From Calendula officinalis (taxonomy: Eukaryota > Streptophyta > Magnoliopsida > Asterales > Asteraceae): a stretch of 64,000 bases of DNA. The translations under genes and the position numbers were made by a program. The notes below the pieces were generated by a model. That model saw only the letters and a program-made list of their open reading frames with translations, ran no database searches and had not been told where the DNA came from. The first letter of the stretch is position 1, and every line of letters begins with the position of its first letter. This document shows, piece by piece, positions 11,798-23,786 of this stretch. The stretch is taken from positions 2,994,001 through 3,058,000 of the forward strand of contig OY970823.1 in NCBI GenBank assembly GCA_963853835.1, written 5' to 3'.

Positions 11798-14700
11798 TTA
11801 CAAAGAAAAAAGAAGCCAATCCACCCAAGAAACCTTAAACTTAAGGTTCCGGTGAGAAAGCCAAACAAAAGAAAACAATTTTATGCTATCTAAAACATTG
11901 GATCTACGAATTTTTTCACTATCAAAAAGCAAAGAGTTTCTAAATTTCCAAATCATCCAACATGTAGAGAACCCAATGACTTGGATTTGAAGTCGCCGAA
12001 AATTATTATTGGGAATGCTCTCGATAAGGAGCCACCACTCATTAAAAGATCCACATTCTTCAAAATTCATATGGCACCATTGAGAAATACATCTCCATAC
12101 ATCTCTTGCAAATGAACATAAGAAAAATATGTGGTTATTATATTCCACACCTTGATCACATATGGGACACATAATGGAATTAATTTCCAATCCACGACGA
12201 GAAAAATTATACCGAGAAGGAAGACGATCCAAATTAAGCCTCCATATAAATACATTGACTTTAATCGGGATTGAATTTCACCATTTAGAACTCATTTCCA
12301 AACCGGGGTATAGAAACGAGTTTATATGGTGCCTAGCATCACCTACCATAAACTATCATCTCCTAGATGCCATGTAACTTTATCTCTACCTTCACCCAAA
12401 TTAATACCACGAATAAGGACCATTAAATTATCGAATTGTTCTAGCTCTAAACCCCCTCTAATATTTCTTCTCCAATTAAACATCCACCCTCCATTATTCC
12501 ATCTATCTTTGATCAAACAGTCCGAATTTAAATCCAACCGGAACAATCTATTAAAAGAATTACATAATGGTTCATTAGCAATCCATCTATCCCTCTAAAA
12601 TTTTACCTCAACACCACTAACAACATTATATTTGATCGAATTAAAAGGGATTATGTTATGATCATGAAGATAATGCGTAGTACCAATAATTTGGGACCAA
12701 ACACCTTTTTTTTTTTTACGAATATTCACCCATTTTTCAAAACCACCAACATCCCCGTGAATGGATTTAATAAGATTATGCCATAACGATTCTTTTACTT
12801 TAAAAAAACGCCACCTCCACTTATACACAAGAGCTAGATTAAGAGCATTTATGCTCGATATCCCCAACCCACCTCTATCTTTTTCCGCCAAACAAACATC
12901 CCATTTGACCCAATTAATTTTCCTCTCTCTCTCCAACGAACCCCATAAAAATTTAGACCTTAATTGTTCCAAGGTTTTAATAATTGATTTAGGAGTACGA
13001 AATAGAGACATCCAAGAAATCCCCATACTACCTAGCACAAATTTTATAAGGGTTAATCTTCCACCTATGGAAAGCATATTTGCTTTCCATTTAGAGAGTT
13101 TTGAATACACCTTAACAAGAATTTCATCCCAATTTTTGGGACGAGACATATCAACACCGAGTTTAACACCCAAATACATGCAAGGAAACGAACCTTTGGA
13201 GCATCCAAACCTCTCACAAGCTGCAACAATTTCTTCATCGTCAACACCCACTCTGAAAATGTTAGATTTCTGAATGTTCAATTTGAGACCAGATTGAAGG
13301 TGAAACTCATTTAGAACATCTAAAATACCATCTAACTCTTGTTGATTCCAAGAAGACACAAACACAACATCATCAGCATAAATCAAGTGGGAAATAATAA
13401 AATTATTGGAGCCGACACATGCTCCAACAATACGCTTTTCAACCACTGCCTTAGAAATCATAAGGTGAAGACCCTCCATGGAAATAATAAATAAAAAAGG
13501 AGAAAGCGGATCTCCTTGCAGCAACCCTCGGAACATAGAAAACTCCTCCGTAGGACTTCTGTTTATTAAAACTGAAAGTTTAGAAGAAGAAAGACATTCA
13601 CGGATCCAAACTCTCCATTTGTTACCGAACCCAAGATAACCCATCATGCGGTCCAAAAAATCACAACTTAAGGAATCATAAGCTTTTTCAAAATCTACTT
13701 TAAAAAATAATAATAATTTATTTTTCTTCAACTTATACCATTCCATAATTTCATTAATCATAAGTGGGCCGTCTAGTATTTGACGACCTTTAATGAAAGC
13801 GGATTGCTCTGGGTAATGATTTTATCCACAACCGTTGCTAATCTGAATGATAATATTTTCGTTATGATTTCATATTGAATACCGATTAAAGATATATGCC
13901 GAAAATTTTTGACCAAAGTAGGATTAGGGACTTTAGGGATTAACGTAATAAAAGAAGAATTACAACCCCTAGGAAATTTAGACGTAGCCAAAAACTTTTC
14001 AACTGCATTAAAGATATCTAAATTCAAGATATCCCAATATTTTTTAACGAATTTGAAAGTCATACCATCCGCGCCCGGAGATTTGTCAGACCCGCAACTC
14101 CAAACAACCTTTTTCACCTCCTCCATTGAACAAATACCTTCAATTAAATCCACCTCAATAAAAGAAAATTTACGAGAATCGGGAATTTCTTCAAAAACCC
14201 GTGGGTCCGAATCAATCCTGGACACCACAGCCTCAAATTTGGTTTTGAAATACTCACGAAATACATTTTTTATTTTATTCAGCTCAACCTCCCATGTACC
14301 ATCATCATACACACCTTGAATAGATTGCTATTTCCTTCGTTGGTTCAATAAACCATGAAAAAAAGAAGAGTTTTCATCTCCTTCCACATCCCATTTGCAC
14401 TTGAGTTTTTGAATCAAGTTCATGTTTTCTTTTCTTTCAATATCCTTAATTTCTTGTAACCATTTGGCCCATAGTTCCATTTCTTGAATAGAAGCATCAG
14501 ATCTCTATCTTTTTATCAATCTCATCAACATATTTACACAACATATTATAATGACTTTAAAAGAAAATTTGTGATCCCTACTCCACTGTTTGCAACCTTC
14601 TTTTATAAATTTTAATTTATCTTTTAAATTTATAATAGAAGATATACCCGACTTCATAAAAGAGCTACATCGTTGATTAACCATATCGTCGAAAGAAACC

Positions 14701-15452
14701 TCTTCTAACCATGAGTGATAAACCCGAAATGGCACCAGCCCAAAATCAAATTTTTTTGAATGAAGAAGAATCGGAATATGATCAGAATACTTCCGTTCTA
14801 AACCAGTCACTTTCAAATCCGAATCTATAGATAACAAATTATCCGATAAAAGAAACCTATCAAGTTTGCTCATTTTAGAACCCGACTTATTCATCCAAGT
14901 ATATTTACGACCTCCTATATTAAGATCACAAAGTTTATTATCGTCTATGAAATTGTTAAAATAGACCGCACCTTGGGAATTAAAAATCGAACCACTTCTT
15001 TCGGCTTCACACCTCACTTCATTAATATCTCCAAATATAATAAAATTACCGGAATTATCATTCATATAAGAAGAGAGTTCTAACCAAATTCTATGTCTTT
15101 CCTCCACATCTTGAGGAGCATAAACGTTTATCATATGAAGTCTTCTAATCTTACCCAACTACCTACCTTCAACAATCACATAATTATGAGAACATTTAAT
15201 ATTATCTTTAACGAACGCCGCCTTATCCCAAATAGATACAATCCCACCCGAATGACCTCTAGCGGAACTACAAGCAAACTCAAATCGGTAATTCCCCCAC
15301 ATCGACTTTAATTTAAAAAGATTCACCTTGGTCATGATAGTTTCTTGAACTCCTAAAAACGAAAGACCATTTTGGAAGCAAAGTTTTTTAATCCACTTTC
15401 TCTTATCAGAATTCCCGATACCGTTCGCATTAATGAAGAGCACATTCATCAT
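11798..15452 (-). pseudogene. LINE ORF2: AP endonuclease, reverse transcriptase, zf-RVT
   Basis: Endonuclease pieces show INANGIGN, VQET, NVYAPQD, GDINE and YSDHIPIL, the usual AP-endonuclease blocks, within 15452-14505. RT pieces (14312-12595) show GADGMTF, KVDFEKAYDS, QGDPLSPFLF and the catalytic YADD at 13369-13380, followed by SGLKLNIQKS and a YLGVKLG thumb-side block. The zinc-binding domain (CPICDQGVEYNNHIFFLC) lies in 12232-11798. Breaks include a stop near 15159 (TAG where a Trp-like codon fits), and frame changes near 14500, 13765 and 12595. ORF2 nicks the target and copies its RNA; this copy is inactive. Confidence 0.88.
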
Positions 15453-16969
15453 TAATCATAATCACACCTATACTATCCTGATCCTTTCTATCACCATCAT
15501 TACCTTTCTTTTTTGCAAAATAAGAATCGTAACTAGATGCCCCAATCCGATTAAAACCTGAACATTGTTTGTCAAAACCGGGCGGGTGACTAAGAGATTC
15601 AGATTCTGATGTGCTACACATTGACACTGGAATATCCACATTTTCATCAGTACCATATTTCACAATATTATCGCCTTAGTGAGTTTTACTTGCAATCTCA
15701 CTTATTTCTCCAACCACTATTTTATTAACCTCTTGAACCAAATCTGGACAAGAATTATCTCCTTTTCCTTTGTTAAAAATAGTATTACTTGTCTCCACTT
15801 CTTCGAGACGTACTGATTCAGCGGCGGAGCTAAGATCATCTTCACCCAAAAACTTCCGAACCCGCAGGGCTAGAAGTCTTACTGATTTTTATGTGCCATA
15901 ACTCTTTTTCAACGACACGTACCGGGTAAGTAACATCTTCCACTACTACCGAAATAGATTCTTTAATAGACAAGGATTCTCTTGTACTAATACATAATCT
16001 ACCTCTACTGGGATTATCATCTTTCTCATCAAAAAACATAAATTTCCCCCATAAGGCTCCAGTTTTCTTGTACACATTAGAATCCCAAGCACAAAGAGGC
16101 AACCCGTCAATTTCCAACCAACAGAGATGATCATCTACCACAAAGTTGCTAGTGACATGCTTCACCTCTACGAAATACTGAGATAAGTCTTTATTTTTAA
16201 ATCTCATACATGTTTTTGCAGATTTGAATTCTACCCACATCCAAAAACCACCTATGTGATGAATATCCACATTGTGAAATCATTCATTTTCAAGAATTTT
16301 ATACGAATGAGGCATAGAATCAATGTCTTTCACCTTAACCAAAGCAATTATCTCTTAATCAACTAACTGAACTAGGTCAGAATCTTTAACCACTAACCTC
16401 TTCCCCGTAGGACTTGCAACAAATGAATCAGATGTCCTACACACATCCGAATTACCAGCCTTAGCTGATCCAACCAATACACTTGCATATGAAGATTTGT
16501 TGTTAGAAATCAAAGGTTTAACCTGATGACTAACAGGGTTTGAAACACGCTTCCGGGAAAAACGAGCAACCGAAACATACAAGTGATATGAACCCATCCA
16601 CTGTTGAGAGAGTTTAGCAACGAATGCAACGTCATCTTTAATCCCAAGGAATCGAATAAAACCAAATCGCTTCCCATATTTAGTCTTCTCATTGGGAATG
16701 AACACATCTACCACATTGCCATGCACCATGCACCACTTCCATAAAGCTTTCGCATCAAGATTCAAAGGGAAATTAGTGATAAAAAACGAAGAAGAGATGT
16801 TATTCACGGACCATTGATACGGGTTATCAATACGCTTATTAGAATTCTCATGTTTATGACGATCGAATTTTCCAATTTTCCATATCCACCCGTCTGCATC
16901 TTGACGATGATTAACCCGAAAACCCATGAAGAATAAAATTGATAACACCAGACAATCAATTATTAACAA
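15453..16969 (-). pseudogene. LINE ORF1: RRM and DUF4283-like RNA-binding protein
   Basis: 16969-16355 encodes an RRM-like segment (FFITNFPLNL as RNP2-like, RFGFIRFLGI as RNP1-like). 16270-15842 encodes a region like plant DUF4283 LINE ORF1 proteins (LCWLEIDGLPLCAWD). 15663-15430 is the C-terminal linker running into ORF2. The pieces are in different frames. ORF1 proteins of plant L1 elements bind the element RNA; that role is known of the family, not shown here. Confidence 0.72.
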
Positions 16970-17269
16970 TTAATTTCACTCCAACAACAATGTGAATCGC
17001 AGTGAACAAAAAAAAGAAAAATCGTAACCCTAACAGAAAAGAACGGCACAATACCGAACCCTATAGGTCCAAGATACCAAACATGTAACAATGCTCGTAA
17101 AGTAAGAAACCTGATTAGATCTCTTACAATAACAGGGAAGGTTGCAAGTTCGTTAATCAAGGACGGTAGTAGATCGGCATGCATGCAGAATCTCCATTGA
17201 ATCGCCTAGGGCCGGATATCTCCTACAAGTAGTTTAGTTAGGATTCATGTACTTAGCTATTCCGCAAAC

Positions 17270-18017
17270 TGTTGGAATATGCTTCACGTACATGACATAT
17301 AGTTATATGGCTAGACGCATTTGAGCTTAAAGGGTCACACACTTATACACCAAATACCATTTAATATATAATATAATTAAGGTAATTATATTATTTATAT
17401 AAACTATGATGACTTAGCTAGTTATATTTTAATTAATTGTTAAGTTAAAACGTATTAGTGAGTAATCATAAAGAATCAAAAGTATAAGAGGCTAAGTGTC
17501 ATATCTTATAACCTTATATTATGGATATATTCTCAGATTAGAGAGCAAGATAGATTAACCCTAATCTCTCCCTCCTAAACCCCACGGCCGTCACATATGC
17601 ACGCACAAAAGGTGTGTGGTTTTTGTGAATCTCTAAAAGAATTACAGCCGCACAAAGCCATTGAATATGGAATTGGAATTGTGTTTTTTTGAGGGTGACG
17701 TACGCACAAAAAGAGAAAAAAAAAAGATTATTTTTTGATTTAATTTTTGGGCGTCGAACTTTGATTTTTTTCAAGGGACTAGCATCCCATTTGGTGTTTT
17801 TAATATGGTGTAGTGTGGATATCATTAGAGGAATTCTACATTAAATTCTTGGAGTTATTCTTCATTTATTGGTGTAATCAGAGACTTCACGGGTATGATC
17901 TTCATCCTAACTCTTTGATATTTTTGCTTGATTACTTTGTCAATATGTAGATCCGTTATTAATGATTTATATAATTCTCCGCTGCGTTTTACTTGATTAA
18001 ACCGTAAATCACTAACA
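17270..18017 (+). repeat. Copia-type LTR (748 bp), + strand
   Basis: Starts TGTTGGAATATG, ends CACTAACA, and is followed two bases later by TGGTATCACGAG, a diverged initiator-Met PBS (18019-18030). The U3 part is A/T-rich and U5 is T-rich. No internal polyprotein follows: the leader is cut at about 18707, so only the 5' LTR and leader of this element remain. Confidence 0.75.
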
Positions 18018-18117
18018 TTGGTATCACGAGTCATCATATTGATGATTTAATTAGCAAGTGTTTTGTAAAAAGTAGCAAAAAATCAGTTTTATTTGGCCCC
18101 CTAGTGGCGTCCGATCG

Positions 18118-18145
18118 AAACAAAGAACCCTAGGGTTCTTTGTTT
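18118..18145. repeat. 28-bp perfect palindrome
   Basis: Each arm is AAACAAAGAACCCT or its complement with no loop. It shares the 18-bp core AAGAACCCTAGGGTTCTT with a second palindrome at 24599-24622. Confidence 0.95.
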
Positions 18146-18260
18146 TCGAATTTTTTTAATACAATTGTGGTTAAAAATTTGATTTTTTGGAACCTTAATT
18201 GCTACTATTTACAAAAACTTAAATAAAAAATTAATCTTGTTAATTGAATTTTTTATTTTA

Positions 18261-18336
18261 TTTGGCTTGGTTTTTTATATTAATTGTTAAGTTTTTATAT
18301 GGCAAAACATGTATTTTTGCCATATCCCAAGCCAAA
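18261..18336. repeat. Nested inverted repeats
   Basis: Outer arms TTTGGCTTGG (18261-18270) and CCAAGCCAAA (18327-18336). Inner arms ATATGGCAAAA (18297-18307) and TTTTGCCATAT (18315-18325) with a 7-base loop. All arms are perfect, so the RNA could fold into an interrupted stem. Confidence 0.9.
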
Positions 18337-18707
18337 ACCTTGTCAAATGTTGATTGATTGTGCAAAACCGATGAAAATCTAGACTCATTTTGTGTTGTGA
18401 ATGAATGTGTTGCGACTGATTGTTGTTGTGGAAAAGCCGTGTTTGGCTCTTGTTGCAATTTCAATTTTTTATTTATTTTTGGTGCCAATTTTTGAGGTAA
18501 ATTTCAGTTGTAAATGTATTAGAATAGTTGTATTTTTATTACTTTTATCACTTGTAATTTGTTGACCAAAAATGAAGAAAATATTGAAGAAAAACAAGAT
18601 TTTCGACACCTCCTGCGCAGCTGCACGAACAACAGAACTGTAGGAGTTCCCGAACTCCGTTGGACCTGAAACCGCCGCCAAAATTTCCATATCTCAAAGA
18701 TCTAGAA

Positions 18708-18743
18708 AAATATGTGATTATTGTATTCCACACCTTGATCAGA
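18708..18743 (-). mobile_element. Tiny LINE ORF2 fragment at a junction
   Basis: About 36 bp (AAAATATGTG...CCACACCTTGATCA) match the zf-RVT coding part of the LINE at about 12125-12160 with two or three mismatches. It lies exactly between the truncated leader and the truncated LTR of element C. Confidence 0.6.
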
Positions 18744-18955
18744 ATTTGAAGAAGAAGTAAGGGCTTTTAGTGAGAGAAAGTAGATAGAGGGAGAGAGAAC
18801 AATTGCAAGAGATAAGATTGATTAATGGCAAAAGTTAACAATTAGATATTACATGTTTGTTTTATATACCATCTCTCTAATTATGTAATTAATCCAAATC
18901 ACTAATTAACTAACTATAAAATGTTGGCAATCGAACAATATTATAAGTCCTAACA
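18744..18955 (-). repeat. Truncated 3' LTR of copia element C
   Basis: In - orientation it starts TGTTAGGACTTAT at 18955, with GGTATATAAA as TATA region and TTTTGCCATTAATCAA after it. The same blocks occur in the + strand LTR at 23150-23450, so both belong to one LTR family. The U5 end is missing. Confidence 0.75.
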
Positions 18956-20640
18956 AGGATCAACACGTTGAACATTGAATTTGGAGAAATGAATCACCAA
19001 AGGTGGAGCTTGTGCTGTAACTAAAGTTAAATCGGAAGTAGTGGAAGCATGAGCAGGAGGTGGAGGAATATCCGGTGACGATTGGTCTTCTAAGCATGAA
19101 GCAAACTCTGAACCAGAGAAAGTGGTATTGGGAGCAACAGATGTTTGAGATGGAGAATCAGCAGAACTTGTACTTTGCATTTCATGTACAATTATGGATT
19201 GAGCATCGGCTACTGATGGAAATGGAACGCCAGCCTCCTCACGTAAGGTATGTTGGATGTTATGATGTTAATCATAAAAATGTTCAAACAAAACATCAAA
19301 ATCATTTTCAGATGTGGAAGGAGATGACGAAGGTAAAGGAGATTCGATATCTGAAGTTAGCGAGTCAAGAGGAAAAGTCTCATCAAATGTAACATTGACA
19401 CTTTCTCTTATTGTTCTATTTGAACGATTATATATTCTGAAAGATGCAGATTCACGTGAGTACCCCACAAAAACTCCTTCATTAGCTTTAGCTTCAAATT
19501 TATTCAATTTGTCTTTGTCATTCAGGATGAAGCAACGAATCCTAAAAATATGGAAAAGTTTGAAATTAGGAATGTGTTTATTAGTCAGTTCATACGGACT
19601 TTTGTTATAGGTTCTGTTGATAATTGAAAGATTTTGAGTGAAGCATGCTGTGTTGATAGCTTCAGCCCACAGAGATAATGATAGTTTGGAAAACGAAAGC
19701 ATTGTGCGAGCAGCCTCAACTAAGGTACGATTTCTTCGTTCAACAACCCCATTTTGTTGTGGAGTTCGTGCAGCGGAAAATTGATAGGTTATACCAACTG
19801 ATTCAAGGAAAGAATCTAAACTTTGATTTTTAAAAATTCAGTGCCATTGTCAGTATGAATGGTGTGGACTTTTGATTCCAAATTAGTGTGAGTTTTCTTG
19901 ATGAAGGCAATAATGATTCCGGCCGCTTGATCTTTTGAATCCATGTATAACGTGAATAATCATCAACAATCACCAACACATATCGTTTACCAGCTAAAGA
20001 TTGGACACTCATTGGACCGCATAAGTCCATGTGAAGCAATTTAAGCGGTGTGAAGTACTTTGAAATGGTTTGGACTTATGAGACTTTCTGGTCATCTTTC
20101 CCATTTCGCAAGATGAACATAGATGATCTTTGACAAATGAAACATCTGGAAGACCAGAGACATGGCCATCCTTTACCAATTTATTAATGGTTTTGAAATT
20201 AAGATGTGAAAGACGGTGGTGCCATAACCATGATTCATTAGACGTTGCATTGGAAACGAGACACACTTCTTGAAGTGGGCCCACTCATTTAAATTGATAG
20301 TAATCAGATTTAACTCACGAGAAATAGTAATAAGTTCTTTACCATCATGAGTTCGAACAACACACTTCTTTGATCCAAAATTAACTTCCAAAGTTTTATC
20401 ACAGATTTGACCAATACTAAAAAGATTGTGAGAAGATCTTCAACATAGGTCACATTACGAATGATTAAATTTGGACGAATTATATCTCCAATACCCATTA
20501 TGGCAGCAAAGTGATCATTTCCAAACCGAACAGTTCCCAAATATTTTTCTCTAAAATGTGATAGTAATTCCTTATTGCCGGTCATATGTCTTGAACATCC
20601 AGAATCAAGATACCATATATTCTACATAAAACAATTAAAA
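18950..20640 (-). pseudogene. pol: Protease-integrase fragment of copia element C
   Basis: The protease motif DSG is intact (20598-20606, in a YLDSGCSRHMTG context). Integrase shows WLWHHRLSHLNF and CSSCEMGK (20284-20009), then MDLCGP, and a C-terminal part with FTQN, NKFEAKANEGVFVGYS (19702-19268). Several frame changes separate the pieces. After the serine-rich post-integrase region the reading frame runs straight into the LTR, whose first bases TGTTAG supply the stop. RT and RNase H, about 2 kb in relatives, are absent. Confidence 0.82.
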
Positions 20641-21602
20641 CAATTTAGGTACCCACTCAGTTATGGGTCCTGAACAATTAGAGTTTTGGAGAACTGCAAG
20701 GAGACAGTTCTGTTTTTGTTAGTTTTATTGTCCATTTTAAAGATTTCTCAGGAGAATGTAAAATCCAATTTGAATTTTCATTTTTGATCCATTTGTATTT
20801 AACAAATGTGGATGGTTTATTATTCATCTTGTTAGAAATGATCGAGGAACCTGAATTAGACGATTTAGGTGCAGAAACTTCTCGATAGACGAGACGACGA
20901 ATAGATGAAGATTTATTAGAGATTGGTGGGTTTGATCGTTTTAGAGTAGATCTAAGTGGACAAGAAACATATGTTTTGCATGGATGTGGAAAACAAGTAT
21001 CGCATGATTTAATGATTTTACAAGATTTATGAAGAACATCGTTTCTAGTACCACATGGAGCATCATTCTTAATAAAATATCATTCATCATACTGAGAAAT
21101 TGGTTTATTCCTCTTTTTATCAAATATATCTTTTTACCATTGTTATCACATTTAACAAACATATTAGCACAATTATCAGAGTAATTAACAGGAGATAAAC
21201 CGCAGCATCATAAACAATTCAATAAATCGTAGCGGGAGAAATAAAAGTTGTTGAGTTATTACATTTATTTTTATCAGTAAAAGATGAAGCTAAAAATAAA
21301 GGGGATCTAGACATCTTAAGCTCCTTGGACTTAAGCATACTAGACGATTTAGACTTCTTAAACTGCTCAACTTCTTTGACTCCGACGGGAAAGAGCTTCT
21401 TAAGCTTGGATTCTAAGGTTCTATCTGAAACATTTAAAACAGTTGAATTAGAATCTCTTTTTAAAATAACAAGAATTTTCGGAGTAGAAAAATTATCAAT
21501 AAGAGACTTTGGTTTTGGAGAAGCACTTTGATTAGAAACAAAATTTATTTCAACAATTTTATCTTCTAATTCATAATTTTTTTTTTTGTAAAACTGATTT
21601 TC
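20641..21602 (-). pseudogene. Gag C-terminal/protease linker of element C, heavily decayed
   Basis: Short broken - frames rich in Lys, Ser and Asn, with scattered Cys/His near 20941-21162 that may be the remains of a gag-pol linker. No complete domain is readable. The position between gag and protease is the main support. Confidence 0.45.
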
Positions 21603-23149
21603 TTATTCAAATGCCTTATGTGTTTCATCTATTTCAGTTTTCAATTGACAAATTTTGTTTTCTAGAATTAGAGAGGGTACATAAATCTTTGGTGTTACTT
21701 TTTGTTGAAGTACAACATTACCCTTAATCTCAAATTCTTTTGGTGTAACAATTGGAAAATAATCACCATTTACAAATTTTGCCTTTTTAGTTTCATATGT
21801 TTTATTCAATTCAGCGTAGTTGAAACTAATTTGTGCATTCTCCTTCTTTGCTCTATTGAATGTCTCAGTTTCTTCTTCTTTAATTGTCATTCGAATAAAG
21901 CTCTGCCAGATATCTAGATGCATATAGTTGTAGTCATACAGTGTTGGAAGTACATCACACGCCTTGCGAAGATATTCTGGATTATCAGCTCCTAACCCTG
22001 CTTTTGAATTGAAGTATTTGAATTCTTTAGCCTGATTCAAATGAATGATTTGATCAGTGTGTCCTCTTTTGGCGATTAACTCTTCAAGATGTTTGATGTG
22101 GGAATTCAATTGATCGTTATCATTTTTAAGTTGATTGATGATATTCTGTTGACTATTTATTTCTTGTGATGTAGTGAGGTGTTTATCTTTTAATTTTGCA
22201 GATAATTCTTTTATTTGATTGTTTAATGATTTAAATTGTTTTTCATTATCATCAAAATCTTGTTGTTTTCGTTTGAACCAATCGTTTGTGATTTGAAGTT
22301 CATGAAAAGTATCAATATACAATTTGTAGTATTTATCATTTTGATCAGCTGATATTGAATTTTGTTTATTTTTAAGATTGGTTAATTCAAGTTCTTTTTC
22401 TGAAATTGTTTGAGAAATATTTTTAATATCATTTTCATATTTGACCTTCAATTATGATACTTGATTTTGTAAATATAGATTCTTTTTTTTGAAAATTTGA
22501 TTTTATTTAATACAATGAACAAGTTGTTGTTCACCTAAATGAACAGTTTGTTCACATTGATTTTCTAAATCATTTAAACGTTCTTGAAGTTGAGTATTTA
22601 AATCTTTTTCAAGTAAACGTATTTTTTTTAAAGAATCAATTTCAGATATATGAGTTTTATCAAAAACAAGTATCAGGACCAATGGAATTATCAGAATTTG
22701 ATAAGATAGAACTGATTACCTCAATTTCCTTGTTGGCCTCTTCATTAAATCTATCAGAAATCTCAGCATTTTCTCTTGCCATAAAGCACAAGTTTGCTGA
22801 ATGTTCTTCATCCTCAGGTTCTGAATCCTCCATCCACTAAAGATCTTCGGCCAATAACACCTTTCCTGTCTCAACTTGCTTAGCCATCAACATCTTCCGT
22901 TTAAAATACTCAGAATCACGAACTTTAGGTTTCTTCCAATCACGGGAGAAGTGACCATCAATTCCACAATTATGGCATTTCTTCGTAGGATCCAAAGGTG
23001 TGATAGTTGGTTTATCAGTTGAGATTGTAGCATACGGAGCAGACTTAAAGTTGGATGAAGATCTCAAATTGTTGTTTGTAGGCTTTGAGAAATATTTCTT
23101 TTGATAGTTTGAAATGAGTGACATAGCTTGTAGTACTTCTTGATGTTCT
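21603..23149 (-). pseudogene. gag: gag remnant of element C: coiled coil and altered zinc knuckle
   Basis: 22451-21603 encodes a long Lys/Glu/Gln-rich coiled-coil region, as in gag of large copia elements. 23124-22837 encodes a knuckle CHNCGIDGHFSRDW in which the last Cys is Trp, so zinc binding would be lost. The two are separated by frame breaks. The N-terminal gag is missing: the sequence stops at 23149, where an opposite-strand LTR starts. The remaining protein cannot package RNA normally. Confidence 0.75.
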
Positions 23150-23450
23150 TGTTAGGTCATATTTAAATTGTAATTAATAGTCTAGGGGGCAAGATTTCCA
23201 ACATTGTATAGTTGTTAGATTAGTCTTAGGATTAGTCTTAAGCTAATTAGGGAATTAAGGACATGGTATATAAACCAAATTGTAATCCTTAATTCCCAAG
23301 TTTTGCCATTAATCAAATCATTATCTCTTGCAAAAGGTCCTCATTCTCTCTACTCTCTCTCTAAAACCCTATGCTTGTTCATAAAGTTTTCTTACCTAAA
23401 TCACAATCTAGAATCAAGTAATGGATTAGATGCTTGTTTGATTATCTACA
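23150..23450 (+). repeat. Copia LTR (301 bp), + strand, same family as element C
   Basis: Starts TGTTAGGTCATATTT, ends GATTATCTACA, with GGTATATAAA as TATA region and a CT-rich U5. A canonical PBS follows. It faces away from element C gag, so it is the 5' LTR of a separate, mostly missing element. Confidence 0.8.
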
Positions 23451-23452
23451 AT

Positions 23453-23464
23453 TGGTATCAGAGC
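23453..23464 (+). promoter_or_regulatory. Primer-binding site, initiator Met-tRNA
   Basis: TGGTATCAGAGC two bases after the LTR end; perfect match to the PBS used by most plant copia elements. Confidence 0.9.
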
Positions 23465-23786
23465 ATAATCCTTCAAGGAATTCAATCCAAATCCATTGCT
23501 TACATTCCAGAACAGAAGATCATTTGGGGTTTTTGCGTTTTTGAAGAAATTGGGTCAAGAAATCAAAATCCGAATTTAAGGTACTAATGTTAGTTTTTAT
23601 GGGTTAAATCTGTTCTTTTCTTCATTATATAAAGCTTAGAATCAAATTTCGTTCAATTCCAATCCATATTGACAATGAAATCTTGATTTTAAGAAAACTC
23701 TATTAAAGCTTGAAAAACCTTGTAAATTCAAATTTCGGATTAGATCTAGGTTGTTTTTGAAGGGTTTATGTGCACAGTTAGTCAAC
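23465..23786 (+). other. Leader after the 23150 LTR; no gene
   Basis: A/T-rich untranslated-type sequence with no credible ORF. It ends where unrelated LTR-like sequence begins near 23787. Confidence 0.5.

Larger units (their letters stand above)
11737..17215 (-). mobile_element. L1-type LINE, nearly full length, decayed
   Basis: Read on the - strand: ORF1 with an RRM-like fold, ORF2 with endonuclease, RT and zinc-binding domain, then a poly(A) tail seen as the T-run at 11741-11751. The order EN-RT-zf-RVT is that of plant L1 elements. I found no clear target-site duplication, so the 5' border (~17185-17215) is approximate. Stops and frameshifts break both ORFs. Confidence 0.9.
18018..18707 (+). 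other. Leader of the 17270 LTR element; no gene
   Basis: PBS-like site, then a 28-bp palindrome (18118-18145) and a two-layer inverted repeat (18261-18336). A/T-rich, without a convincing ORF; the short frames on the - strand look random. It stops abruptly where a LINE fragment begins. Confidence 0.55.

Noticed and set aside
11725..17230. Target-site duplication for the LINE
   Set aside because: I compared sequence next to the poly(A) with the 5' end and found no convincing direct repeat.
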